Assembly (NCBI GenBank): GCA_030037995.1
Contig: JASHPQ010000174.1
Coordinates: 1 to 40,980 of the forward strand
DNA: 40,980 bases
Source: Nitrososphaerales archaeon
GTDB taxonomy: Archaea > Thermoproteota > Nitrososphaeria > Nitrososphaerales > CADDZS01
Direction of reading: 5' to 3'
The notes under the pieces were generated by a model. The model was not told the DNA's origin. It searched no databases and worked only from the letters and a program-made list of their open reading frames with translations. Of the stretch, positions 24,743-33,507 are shown one piece after another. Position numbers and translations under genes: made by a program. The stretch's first letter is position 1; every line of letters starts with the position of its first letter.

Positions 24743-26068
24743 ATGACGGTACAGCAATCTTCGTCAAGACCAAATTCGCGAACTCATTCTGTCGCTCAAG
24801 CTCTGGCCGCCGCTCCTGGCACTTCCGTGATTATCATGGGGTGGGTGGCTACGAAGAGTTCGATCGGCGGAATCAAGTTTGCCACAATAAGAGATGGCAG
24901 CGGGTACATTCAGATAGCTTGCAAGAAGGATCGAGTACCTCCAGAGTCTTTTGCAGACTTTGAAACAGTCACGAAAGAGTCTGCCGTTGCTGTTGAAGGC
25001 ATTGTCAGGGAAGACAAGCGAGCTCTTGGAGGTAAGGAGATTTCTGTTACAGGGTTCTGGATAATCTCACTTGCCGAGGACTGGCCTATTACAAGGAGCG
25101 CAGTAAAATCCCACTCGTCATTCCTCTACGATAAGCGACATCTGGCCATAAGGGGACGAAAGACATCCGCGGTCATCCGCGTTCGGGCCGAGATTATCTA
25201 CGCGGCCTTCGATTATTTCGTTAAGAATGGTTTTACCCTGATCTCTGCGCCGTCGATTGTGCAAAACGCCGTTGAGGGCGGGTCGACGTTGTTTGAAATT
25301 AACTACTTTGAAAAAAAGGCCTATCTCAGCCAGAGCGCACAATTTTATGAAGAAGCATCACTTGCGGCCTTGGGCAAGGTCTTTATCTTCCAACCGGCGT
25401 TTAGGGCGGAGAAATCGAAGACCAGCAAGCACCTCACCGAGTTCTGGATGATCGAGGCGGAGCAAGCTTTCGCCGACCAAGATGACAACATAAGACTCCA
25501 GGAGAACTTGGTAAAGTCGATGGCAGAGAGGGTACTTGCGAACAGATCCGAGGATCTGAAGACTTTGGGACGGAGCTTCAAGTTCCCGGAGGTTCCGTTT
25601 CCGAGAATTACATACGACGAGGCAAGGGAGATCTCGATAAAAAAAGGCGTCCCGTTCGAATGGGGAGAGGACCTGCCGACCGAGGGAGAGCGGCTGATCT
25701 CCAAAGAATTCGAAGTACCATTTTTCGTCACGGGGTATCCGCTCACCGCTCGCGCGTTCTACCACATGACAGAAGAGACAAACGACAAAATAACAAAATC
25801 CGCTGATCTGATCGCACCTGAGGGTTACGGAGAGATCGCGACGGGTGGCCAGAGGATTCACGATTTCGCCCAAATGTCGGAGAGAATTCAAAAGCAGGAT
25901 CTGCCCACTGAGTCGTTCGAATGGTACTTGGAGCTCAGAAAATATGGCATGCCCGAACACTCAGGGTTTGGAATAGGGGCTGAAAGAACCACAAGATGGA
26001 TCTGCGGCCTTAAACACATTAGGGCAGCGAGTCTCTTCCCGAGGACGATCACAAGGGTAAGTCCGTAG
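24743..26068 (+). CDS. asnS: Asparaginyl-tRNA synthetase
   Basis: The 441-residue class IIb synthetase has an N-terminal OB-fold for the anticodon (about 15-115, GWVATKSSIGGIKFATIRDGSGYIQI) and a full catalytic core: motif 2 in FIFQPAFRAEKSKTSKHLTEFWMIEAEQAF (about 213-242) and motif 3 in GFGIGAERTTRWICGLKHIRAASLFPRT (about 408-435). The FW-IEAE and WICGLKHIR wording fits AsnRS better than archaeal AspRS. It charges tRNA-Asn. If it were a non-discriminating AspRS, the window gives no GatCAB genes either way. RadA follows 55 bases downstream on the same strand. Confidence 0.85.
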   Translation: MTVQQSSSRPNSRTHSVAQALAAAPGTSVIIMGWVATKSSIGGIKFATIRDGSGYIQIACKKDRVPPESFADFETVTKESAVAVEGIVREDKRALGGKEISVTGFWIISLAEDWPITRSAVKSHSSFLYDKRHLAIRGRKTSAVIRVRAEIIYAAFDYFVKNGFTLISAPSIVQNAVEGGSTLFEINYFEKKAYLSQSAQFYEEASLAALGKVFIFQPAFRAEKSKTSKHLTEFWMIEAEQAFADQDDNIRLQENLVKSMAERVLANRSEDLKTLGRSFKFPEVPFPRITYDEAREISIKKGVPFEWGEDLPTEGERLISKEFEVPFFVTGYPLTARAFYHMTEETNDKITKSADLIAPEGYGEIATGGQRIHDFAQMSERIQKQDLPTESFEWYLELRKYGMPEHSGFGIGAERTTRWICGLKHIRAASLFPRTITRVSP

Positions 26069-26123
26069 AAATCCAGGCAAATGAGGAAGAGAGAAACGGT
26101 ACGACTCTTTAGTTTCCGAAGAA

Positions 26124-27224
26124 ATGAAAGCACCCACCTGCGTGAAGAATGAAATGACAAAAGCAGAAACAAACGAGTCTGAAAGCGAGCCAGATCCTCC
26201 GGAGGCTTCGGACCTTAAAGTCATCGTTGCCAATCTGGAAGTAGACGAGCTTGAAGGGATAGGCCCGGCCATGAAGGCCAAGCTGAATGCCACCGGGATC
26301 GTCACAGTGCTGGATCTTGCAGTCAAGTCTCCGAGCGATGTCGCTGACGCGGTCGGGTCAGATCTCACGAGGGCAACCGAGCTCTGCAACAAGGCGAGGG
26401 CCAAGCTCGTAGAACTGAAGTACTTTGATGATGATTTCATTTCAGCCACCGAAATCTACCGCAGGCGGAAATCGATTGAAAGGATCTCCACCGGCTCCAA
26501 AAGCCTCGACGATTTACTTGCGGGGGGAATCGAGACCCAAGCTGTCACGGAGTTTTACGGTGAGTTCGGATCCGGCAAGACGCAAATCTGTCACACACTC
26601 TGCGTGACAACTCAAACGTCAAGGGAGCAGGGTGGATTAGGAGGCAGCGTCGTATACGTAGACACTGAGAATACCTTCAGGCCCGAACGGATCGCGGAGA
26701 TTGCAAGAGCAAGGGGACTAAACACAGAGGAGATTTTGAATGGGATTGTAGTTGCCAAGGCCTTCAACTCCTCGCATCAGGAACTCATCGTAGGCGAGCT
26801 TGGTTCTCAGATCAGAACCCGTGGAGTGCGCGTAGTCGTCGTCGACAGTGCGGTCGCGCACTATCGCGCAGAGTTTTTGGGGAGAGGAACTCTGTCAGAG
26901 CGGCAGCAACGTTTGAACCGGTTTATGCACACTCTAGTTAGGACAGCCGAGGTCTACAACATCGCCGTGGTCGCCACAAATCAGGTACAGTCGTCCCCGG
27001 ACACGTTTTTCGGAGACCCGACGAAGGCGACGGGAGGAAATGTAGTTGCACATACCAGCACGTACAGAATCTACCTCAGAAAATCCGGAAAAAACAGGGT
27101 CGCGAGAATGGTGGACAGTCCGTACCACGCAGAGAGAGAAGTGATTTTTATTTTGGATGAAAAGGGAATTGACGATCCTCCGGAAGAAGCTTCGTCGTCC
27201 GGCCGGCGAAAAACTTCTAGCTGA
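26124..27224 (+). CDS. radA: DNA repair and recombination protein RadA
   Basis: The 366-residue RadA has the N-terminal helix-hairpin-helix domain (about 37-97, LEGIGPAMKAKLNATGIVTVLDLA) and the RecA core with Walker A GEFGSGKT (146-153), Walker B VVVVDS (about 235-240), and the NQVQ motif in the L2-proximal strand. It forms filaments on single-stranded DNA and performs strand exchange. The N-terminal acidic lead (about 30 residues) is longer than usual, and an internal ATG (MTKAET, residue 11) is an alternative start. The paralog at 19399-20139 lies 6 kb away. Confidence 0.97.
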   Translation: MKAPTCVKNEMTKAETNESESEPDPPEASDLKVIVANLEVDELEGIGPAMKAKLNATGIVTVLDLAVKSPSDVADAVGSDLTRATELCNKARAKLVELKYFDDDFISATEIYRRRKSIERISTGSKSLDDLLAGGIETQAVTEFYGEFGSGKTQICHTLCVTTQTSREQGGLGGSVVYVDTENTFRPERIAEIARARGLNTEEILNGIVVAKAFNSSHQELIVGELGSQIRTRGVRVVVVDSAVAHYRAEFLGRGTLSERQQRLNRFMHTLVRTAEVYNIAVVATNQVQSSPDTFFGDPTKATGGNVVAHTSTYRIYLRKSGKNRVARMVDSPYHAEREVIFILDEKGIDDPPEEASSSGRRKTSS

Positions 27225-27270
27225 GACTTTGGATCAAAAAACGCTAATCCCTGAAGAGATAATTGCAAAC

Positions 27271-27278
27271 TTTATAAC
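27271..27278 (+). promoter_or_regulatory. TATA box of the surface glycoprotein gene
   Basis: TTTATAAC lies 31-38 bases before the TTG start at 27309, predicting a transcript with a leader of only about 5-10 bases. Confidence 0.5.
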
Positions 27279-27308
27279 GCCACTTCAGAGACTTTTTCTG
27301 GAAATGCA

Positions 27309-30014
27309 TTGCGTGCACGCACTATCGTTTTTGTTGCGCTAATTATTGCGACCCTTTCAGCTACTCCCCTCGTTTTAACTTTTGGCAACGCATTCCAGAT
27401 CTCTAGGACGACCACGACAAGGCTGCTTGCTCCTTCCGTCTCATCTCCCTACTCGGAGGATTTGTCCCTCTATCTGACTTCAAGCGAAGCCTTCTGGAGA
27501 GTGGGCCTTTCGGGAGGTAATATCACCATCAGCTCGGTTTCCGTTCCCTCTTCCATTTCCTCCTATTCTATCACCCTGACTTCTTTTTCCCTATGGCAGT
27601 CCAAGTTTGAGGTATTTACAAGGTACGGCTTTGGATTTCTCGGGAGCACCGAGCCGTACGCAAACGGTGCCGTTTTGCAAATTAACGGATCGTCACAATC
27701 CGATGCCACGCAACTCGCAAATTCCCTCAGCCAGCGCTTCGGGTTGGTGTTCCAGCAAATCTCAGCTCCATCCTCAAGCAATTTCGTTTTCTTCTCCCCG
27801 AGCACTTACGCGACGGAGATTCACGTCTACTTTTTCACGTTAATTCCGCAATCAGCTCATGGATTTGCCTCAATGTTTGTGGAAAGTCAGCTCGAATCCA
27901 ACGAGCTAAACTACTTCATGGTGAGCTACTCCTCCAGTTCCTCGCAATATTCACTATTCTACGGGGGGTTGTCTCCACTAAGTTCGGCGACGAGCTTTTC
28001 GCTAGATAGCCAGCTCGGGATCTCCGGGAGCTACAACTACTCCTCGGTTGCCTCGAGTTCGACGATAGAGATTCACGTTCTCGGAGGATTGGTCAGTTCC
28101 TCCAATTCAACATTCGTAAACAATTATTCGAATCTCTCCGCCCTAATATCTACAAAAGCTCCCACGAGTGGGAATCGTACGGTTCCCAATGTTAAGGCAT
28201 CCCTCGACTTTTCGTTTCCCACGATTTTGGCGTACCGGCAGATCACCCCATCCCTCGCCCCGTCCAAGGGTGATAATGTCTCTGTCACGGTTTACGTCAG
28301 AAACGTCAGCCCTTCTGGTACGCCAAGTGCGACCAATGTAGATTTTAACGACTCCTGGGTTTATCAGAACAAAAACGACGTCAAACTGACCGTCGGACAA
28401 ACGGGCAAGGTAGCCAATCTTACGGCGGGAGCCACCGAGACCGTTGCGTACGGATTTACGGTTTTAGTTTCTAACGGGACGATCAACATACCGGACACAC
28501 CGGTAACCTATCAATTTGTTTCCGCTGCGAACAAAACGGTTACTGCGACGGCGCACCTGAATCCGGAGATGTTGGATATTGGAGCGGTGAACGAGCCGCT
28601 GCTTGAAGCAACCGAGACATTGCCTAGTGGAACGATTTCCGCGGGACAGACATTTTCGGTGAATGTCTCAATAACCAACAAGGGGAACGGGCCCGCGCTT
28701 AACCTAGCCTCAGCCGGTCTCACGAAGGCGAACCTGCCAGTTGGTTCCACTTGGAGTTTCCTATCGAACGCGAGCTCCGGGGGGCTGACCTCCACGAATT
28801 CCACGGTTTCCTATTCCATCACTTGGTTCGACGCGAGCGGGGCTTCTCTGAGCACTACGACCAACACGATGAGCGCCGTCTTCAGCTTCGGCTCTCCCGG
28901 CACCCCGGCTGCTTACCTCGAAAAGTCTGTCGTACTTTCAAAAAGTTCCACTTCTGCCAATGTGACGCTTACCGTGTTTAACGGCTCTCCCAACGAGGTT
29001 TCCAACCTTACCATTCAGGATTCGGTGCCTCCAGGAATGAGTTTTGTCAAGGGCTACAACACGAAAAGTATTCATCAGGACGGCTCTTCCGTTGACGTGA
29101 ACGTCACGTCGCTCCGCGGCAGCTCCAACGAGTCTTTTGTCTACTCTTTGAACGTCACATCTCCTAACCAGAATATTTTGTTCCAACCGGCTAACGTGTC
29201 TGCGAGATGGAATAACGAGACCATAGTGCATTACAGCGGGGGTTACGGTCTGCCTCTCGGGGTTTTTGCTAGCAAAATAATAAGTCCACCTGTCGGATTC
29301 CAGGGAACGGATGTCACCATTTCGCTAGGGCTCATCAACAAGGGATCGTTACCGGTCTACTACGCGAGTCTCAGCAACGTGAACGATTCCTTCATCCACG
29401 TTTCAAGCGGCCAGAAATTGACGACACAGCCGATCCTAAAGAGCGGACAGTCGCTCAACCAATCTCTCACAGGGTATCTCAGCGGAACTCAGGGGACTTA
29501 CAATACCTCCGCCGCTAGTGCATTTTTCCTGTTCGCCGGTTCCAACCAGACAGCATCGAGCAAGGTGACGAGTGTGACAGTTTATGGTCTCCCCACGGCG
29601 AATTTGAAGTTCGCCGGGCCCAAGATCGAGGAGGATCACAACATCTTGGTCGTGGAAAACATCACTAACCCGTCCGATGTCACCATTAACAACGTAAGCT
29701 ACACGCTGAGCATCCCGAAGGGCATTACCATCGCGCCTGGTTCGGATCCGAATTTCACGGACGTTTCGATCGCCGGAAGACAGAGTTACATTCACCAGTT
29801 TACAGTCACGACGAACCAGCCCAACGAGTACCTGATCAACAAGGGAAAACTGACATTCTACTACCAAAACCACCTCTTTTTGGGGAACAGCAGCTTGACG
29901 GTAGTTACGATCAACGACGACATCACCCTCAGGTACGCGATTCCCATAATTATAGGCCTCGTGATCGTTCTGGGCACGGTTTTCTACGTCCGTAAGCTGA
30001 CTCCGAAACAGTAG
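27309..30014 (+). CDS. Large secreted, membrane-anchored surface protein with Ig-like/CARDB-type repeats
   Basis: The 901-residue protein starts at TTG with a signal peptide (RARTIVFVALIIATLSATPLVLTFG), then a Ser/Tyr-rich N-terminal domain (about 45-300) with no recognised family, then about five beta-sandwich repeats of the CARDB/DUF11 kind, marked by GDNVSVTVYVRNVS, GQTFSVNVSITNKGNGPA, SANVTLTVFNGSPN, GTDVTISLGLINKGSLPV and ITNPSDVTINNVSYTLSI. A C-terminal helix (YAIPIIIGLVIVLGTVFYV) with a short basic tail anchors it. Roughly 30 N-X-S/T sequons suggest heavy N-glycosylation. It may be a cell-surface or S-layer-associated glycoprotein. A TrmB-type regulator gene follows 95 bases downstream. 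Confidence 0.85.
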   Translation: MRARTIVFVALIIATLSATPLVLTFGNAFQISRTTTTRLLAPSVSSPYSEDLSLYLTSSEAFWRVGLSGGNITISSVSVPSSISSYSITLTSFSLWQSKFEVFTRYGFGFLGSTEPYANGAVLQINGSSQSDATQLANSLSQRFGLVFQQISAPSSSNFVFFSPSTYATEIHVYFFTLIPQSAHGFASMFVESQLESNELNYFMVSYSSSSSQYSLFYGGLSPLSSATSFSLDSQLGISGSYNYSSVASSSTIEIHVLGGLVSSSNSTFVNNYSNLSALISTKAPTSGNRTVPNVKASLDFSFPTILAYRQITPSLAPSKGDNVSVTVYVRNVSPSGTPSATNVDFNDSWVYQNKNDVKLTVGQTGKVANLTAGATETVAYGFTVLVSNGTINIPDTPVTYQFVSAANKTVTATAHLNPEMLDIGAVNEPLLEATETLPSGTISAGQTFSVNVSITNKGNGPALNLASAGLTKANLPVGSTWSFLSNASSGGLTSTNSTVSYSITWFDASGASLSTTTNTMSAVFSFGSPGTPAAYLEKSVVLSKSSTSANVTLTVFNGSPNEVSNLTIQDSVPPGMSFVKGYNTKSIHQDGSSVDVNVTSLRGSSNESFVYSLNVTSPNQNILFQPANVSARWNNETIVHYSGGYGLPLGVFASKIISPPVGFQGTDVTISLGLINKGSLPVYYASLSNVNDSFIHVSSGQKLTTQPILKSGQSLNQSLTGYLSGTQGTYNTSAASAFFLFAGSNQTASSKVTSVTVYGLPTANLKFAGPKIEEDHNILVVENITNPSDVTINNVSYTLSIPKGITIAPGSDPNFTDVSIAGRQSYIHQFTVTTNQPNEYLINKGKLTFYYQNHLFLGNSSLTVVTINDDITLRYAIPIIIGLVIVLGTVFYVRKLTPKQ

Positions 30015-30109
30015 CGTGAATCAAGGTTCGAAGGTTTTTGAACGAGGATCTCCCGCCCCAAGTGCTATGCTAAAATAAAGAGGCGGGTCTCGTTGATAAT
30101 CGTGCAACT

Positions 30110-30880
30110 TTGAGCGTCCCGCTGCAGGTAAGCGAAAAGACAAGGCGCATTCTTCAAGATCTTGGTCTCACGGACTATGAGATCAAGGCGTACGTCAGCC
30201 TCCTCGCACACCCCAGCGTGCAGGCAAGCGAGGTCAGCAAGGACTCAGACGTTCCTGTCTCCAAAATCTACGAGGTCTTGGGAAATCTGGAGCGAAAGGG
30301 GTGGGTCGAGTCGCAGCACAGCCGGCCGACGAGATATTTTCCAAAGTCTCCCTCGACGGCTCTCCAGGCGCTGCGCCTTCGCATGGAGGCGGATCTCAAG
30401 GCTAACGAGGATCATCTGCTCACCGAGCTGATGCCCCTCTACGAAAAGAAGGAGATTCAGGAAAGACCGGACATCTGGATCATCCGGGGAGATTACAACA
30501 TCATCGCGAAGATCACGGAATCGATCGACAGGTGCAAAAAAGAACTGCTCGTCGTATTTCCACCGGCTCTCAATTCGGTCGTGGATCTGGTGATTCCGGC
30601 CCTTACAAGTGTGAATGAAGCCGGGGCGAACGTGAGAATCCTCATGAGCGGGGGCGTTAACGAAAGATCGAAATCGAGAATCTCGGCACTGGCGGAATTG
30701 CGCTTGAAGGAAAATATGTTCGGAGGCGGAGTGATCGTTGACGCGACCGAGGTAATACTGCTATTAGGGCGAAGCTCGGAAAACAGGGAAGCTCTGGCTA
30801 TTTGGTCTGATCACGCAGGACTCGCGTCCTTCGCGAAGAACTACTTTGAATTTCTCTGGGTCGAAGCGCAACCGAATTAG
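30110..30880 (+). CDS. TrmB-family transcriptional regulator
   Basis: The 256-residue protein opens with a winged helix typical of TrmB: LGLTDYEIKAYVSLLAHPSVQASEVSKDSDVPVSKIYEVLGNLERKGWVESQHSRPTRYFPKSP (about 18-83), followed by a coiled linker and a C-terminal effector domain of the phospholipase D-like kind (about 115-250). TrmB proteins respond to sugars or other metabolites; the ligand is unknown. Start TTG at 30110. It is the closest downstream neighbour of the surface protein gene, but whether it controls it is not shown. Confidence 0.9.
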   Translation: MSVPLQVSEKTRRILQDLGLTDYEIKAYVSLLAHPSVQASEVSKDSDVPVSKIYEVLGNLERKGWVESQHSRPTRYFPKSPSTALQALRLRMEADLKANEDHLLTELMPLYEKKEIQERPDIWIIRGDYNIIAKITESIDRCKKELLVVFPPALNSVVDLVIPALTSVNEAGANVRILMSGGVNERSKSRISALAELRLKENMFGGGVIVDATEVILLLGRSSENREALAIWSDHAGLASFAKNYFEFLWVEAQPN

Positions 30881-31059
30881 AAACCACGGCAGTAGTACGC
30901 TCTTCTTACGACAATTCGTGAAATTTCTTCGGACGCAAATCTTAGATGTGTTTTTGGTCAAATATTGAATGGGACACTCAAGAATCGCAAAGGTCGATTG
31001 TTTTTTATATCGTTCGAGGCTTTTGCTCCTTTTGCAACCCCAAATAGAAAAGATTACAG

Positions 31060-31512
31060 ATGATCGAGGAAACATCGGCGGGAGCACTAGTTTTTCGAGA
31101 CGACCCTGTCCGGTCCACTCGATTATTCCTAGTATTGCATTACCCTGCGGGACACTGGGATTTTCCAAAAGGAGCTTTGGAGAAGGGAGAAACGGAAGAG
31201 CAGGCCGCCAAAAGGGAAATATTTGAAGAGTCAGGAATTCGCGTTGACTCTTTTATTCCCGGCTTTAGAAAGGAAATTGAGTACTATTATAGACGCCAAA
31301 ACAATCTCGCTCACAAGCGGGTGATCTTTTTCCTCGCGAAGACTTCTGAAAGCAAGGTGAGAATCTCTTTCGAACACTCCGGCTATGACTGGCTGACGTA
31401 TGACCAGCTCATCCGCAGATTAACCTTTGAGAATGCAAAAAACGTGCTGCGCGAGGCAAATGAGTTTCTCTCTAGGCAGGAGGCGTCTTCAGCGTCTCGA
31501 AAATCTGCCTAG
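31060..31512 (+). CDS. NUDIX hydrolase, Ap4A hydrolase-like
   Basis: The 150-residue protein has the complete Nudix box at 38-60 (GALEKGETEEQAAKREIFEESGI), with the metal-binding Glu residues present, and the N-terminal SAGALVFR and HWDFPKG typical of diadenosine tetraphosphate hydrolases. It would cleave nucleoside diphosphate-linked substrates such as Ap4A or damaged NTPs. A TATA-like TTTTATAT at about 31003-31010 precedes it. Its last 41 bases overlap the end of the convergent pyrF gene. Confidence 0.92.
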   Translation: MIEETSAGALVFRDDPVRSTRLFLVLHYPAGHWDFPKGALEKGETEEQAAKREIFEESGIRVDSFIPGFRKEIEYYYRRQNNLAHKRVIFFLAKTSESKVRISFEHSGYDWLTYDQLIRRLTFENAKNVLREANEFLSRQEASSASRKSA

Positions 31513-32263
31513 CCGATTCGCGCGCCTCTACGGCTGAGACGATGGATCTTCCATAGACGAGATAATCCGCCCCTGCTTTCAGCGAGGCGACCGGATCCCC
31601 GCCCTGAGCTCCTGAACCCGGCGAGATTATTTTGATATCTTTCGGGAGCACAGATCGAGCGTGCCTTATCTTGTCGCTCCTGGTCGCTCCCAGTATGACG
31701 CCATCTGACCCCCACTCAATGGCTCGATGGAGCATGATCTCGTAAGTAGAGCTGCCGTTTTTCATCTCGAGCCCGTAGCCTTCGTCTGCTCCAGGATGGC
31801 TCATGTAAGATAGGGTGATGACCCCCTTGCCGAGGGAATGCGCGGTCTCATATACAACGTCGAGACCGCCTTTGAAACCCACGAAGGGGTTGACGATTAC
31901 CCCGTCGAACCCACAGTCCCAGAGATAGCTGGTCGCAACCTCGTTTGTGTTCGCAATATCGTTGAGCTTGATGTCTGCTATTGATAGAAGGCTCTTGGAG
32001 TGTGCTTCTTGATTCAGCTTCGAAAGCTCTCCAAGTGAGAGGGGAATTATCAGATGGAAGTTGATCTTTACTGCGCATACGTAATCTGAGACTTTGTCCA
32101 GCACGCCGATTGAATCGTTAAGTAGGTTCCTCGTTTCCTTCCGGTGCGGGATGTCTAGGGCAAGAATGATTCTTGATCCCGATTTTCTCTTCGAGCTCTC
32201 CTGAAGATGATCGTTGAAGAAGCTTAGAGAGTCTGAGGAATGAGAGTCATCGGTCTCCATCAA
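31472..32263 (-). CDS. pyrF: Orotidine 5'-phosphate decarboxylase
   Basis: The 263-residue enzyme makes UMP in pyrimidine synthesis. The catalytic signature D-x-K-x-x-x-D is seen in ADIKLNDIAN (D97, K99, D102), the first barrel strand as IILALDIP, and the phosphate-gripping end as ISPGSGAQGGDPVASLKAGADYLVYGRSIV. This matches the longer archaeal/eukaryal type subgroup. The N-terminal 28 residues are Ser/Asp-rich and not part of the barrel. It overlaps the upstream unknown gene by 4 bases and the NUDIX gene end by 41. Confidence 0.95.
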   Translation of the reverse strand: MMETDDSHSSDSLSFFNDHLQESSKRKSGSRIILALDIPHRKETRNLLNDSIGVLDKVSDYVCAVKINFHLIIPLSLGELSKLNQEAHSKSLLSIADIKLNDIANTNEVATSYLWDCGFDGVIVNPFVGFKGGLDVVYETAHSLGKGVITLSYMSHPGADEGYGLEMKNGSSTYEIMLHRAIEWGSDGVILGATRSDKIRHARSVLPKDIKIISPGSGAQGGDPVASLKAGADYLVYGRSIVSAVEARESARQIFETLKTPPA

Positions 32264-32973
32264 TCAGAATCCACGAGAGGGTGCCGGTTCTTGAGTCTGA
32301 TGATTTTCACGAAGAAATTTCCATGTTCATCCGTCCGGTTCGTAAAAAATGCTTGAGCTCGGGAGGTGGAGTAGCCCACAAAGTTTTCTTCGGGCTTCCC
32401 TTCCTTCTCGTAATAAAAAAAGATCGAAGCTTCTTCGAACTCTTCAATTCTGGTGAAGGCTCCGACGATCCACTTGCCGCTATCGGAAGGAAACGCAAAA
32501 ATCGGCAGGGGTGGTTCTTCGAACATTATCTTGTAGGTCGCGACCTTCACGAGGCCCATGAGATCTTTCACCTGAAGTGACAGGAATTTTGGCATTGTTG
32601 CTTTCTTGCCCTTCGTAGCTTGGTCAAACACCTTCGGGAATTTCACGACCTCGATAATGGGAGCGTAGACCATGGAGGGATTAAGCGGGACATCTACCAA
32701 GCTCACTTCCTCTCCCGCGGAGACTGTCCTGTATCCGAGGAACTGCTTTGAGTCGTTTATCTTTGCGTAGTAAAACACCGGAGAACCCACGAAAAAGTCT
32801 AGCTGGGTAGAAATTTTGAAACTGTCTCCATCCTTACTGATGAACGTAGGTAGCGGGGCCCTTTCGAGTGCACATGCAAGCCTCGCGAGATCGCTGAGAG
32901 TTTCCAATTCAATGAATGTGGCGGGTCTCAGACTCTTTTTTGGATCGTCCTGTCTGGACTGGACTCTTGGCAA
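32260..32973 (-). CDS. Conserved-looking unknown protein upstream of pyrF
   Basis: No family was recognised for this 237-residue protein. It reads as a folded alpha/beta protein: LSDLARLACALERAPLPTFISKDGDSFKISTQLDFFVGSPVFYYAKI at the N-terminus and a second, similar-looking strand-rich part with PLPIFAFPSDSGKWIVGAFTRIEEFEEASIFFYY, suggesting two related halves. No signal peptide or membrane helix. The TTG start at 32973 lies 20-27 bases after a TATA-like element, so it is probably leaderless. The stop overlaps the pyrF start by 4 bases, implying co-translation and perhaps a link with pyrimidine metabolism. Confidence 0.75.
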   Translation of the reverse strand: MPRVQSRQDDPKKSLRPATFIELETLSDLARLACALERAPLPTFISKDGDSFKISTQLDFFVGSPVFYYAKINDSKQFLGYRTVSAGEEVSLVDVPLNPSMVYAPIIEVVKFPKVFDQATKGKKATMPKFLSLQVKDLMGLVKVATYKIMFEEPPLPIFAFPSDSGKWIVGAFTRIEEFEEASIFFYYEKEGKPEENFVGYSTSRAQAFFTNRTDEHGNFFVKIIRLKNRHPLVDSD

Positions 32974-32974
32974 T

Positions 32975-33007
32975 CGAAAATTTTCGGTTCCCCTTAATTA
33001 AATAAGG
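32975..33007. promoter_or_regulatory. Divergent promoter with palindrome and symmetric TATA element
   Basis: CGAAAATTTTCG (32975-32986) is a perfect 12-base palindrome placed directly before the TTG start of the minus gene. CCTTAATTAAATAAGG (32992-33007) is nearly symmetric (CCTTA/TAAGG arms) and can act as TATA box for both directions. The palindrome sits where a repressor would block the minus transcript. Confidence 0.5.
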
Positions 33008-33074
33008 TTTACATCACGAAAAAGGGAGTTTGTCCGCAGAATTCACTCCGGAATGCTTACGGGGATTTTGAAAA

Positions 33075-33494
33075 TTGAGCAACGGTTCCATTGAAAAAGG
33101 ACTCTTGTTTGTGCTTGAGAGAATCAGAAAGGCAAAAGAGCGGCTCGCCGTCCTAAATTCTGAGAATCGGGTGAGAGACCCGGATGAAATCTGGGAGGCG
33201 TATTACGATGTCGAAGAAGCGATTCTTATGGCAAAGGTCGTCTTCCATGGCTTCGACAGGCCCGGAAAAATGAGAAAATTACCGGCTTACACGGGCCTCT
33301 CTGATGAAGATGTTAGGGCAAAGATCTCATCGGCGGAAGACAGTCTGTCTTTAGCGGAAGCCAGTCTCGCGAAACGCGCTGCAGAAGAGACTATAGAGCG
33401 TCTTCGCAAAGCCCGGGACCAGCTGAAGGCAATACTGCTGGCAGGTACCCTACACCCAAAATCAGCAAAATCATCTCGAAAGGTCAGAGGATAA
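33075..33494 (+). CDS. Small all-helical unknown protein
   Basis: The 139-residue product from a TTG start is predicted mostly helical and charged: EKGLLFVLERIRKAKERLAVLN, DEIWEAYYDVEEAILMAKVVFHGFDRPGKM and long EASLAKRAAEETIERLRKARDQLKAILLAGTL. A basic tail (KSAKSSRKVRG) could contact nucleic acid. No known family was recognised. It is divergent from the unknown gene before pyrF and converges on the L22e-like gene with 13 bases between stops. Confidence 0.7.
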   Translation: MSNGSIEKGLLFVLERIRKAKERLAVLNSENRVRDPDEIWEAYYDVEEAILMAKVVFHGFDRPGKMRKLPAYTGLSDEDVRAKISSAEDSLSLAEASLAKRAAEETIERLRKARDQLKAILLAGTLHPKSAKSSRKVRG

Positions 33495-33507
33495 TATTTT
33501 TCGACCG

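Noticed and set aside
30020-30062. Possible tRNA T-arm (GGTTCGAAGG) after the surface protein gene
   Set aside because: No matching acceptor, D-arm or anticodon arm can be formed around it.
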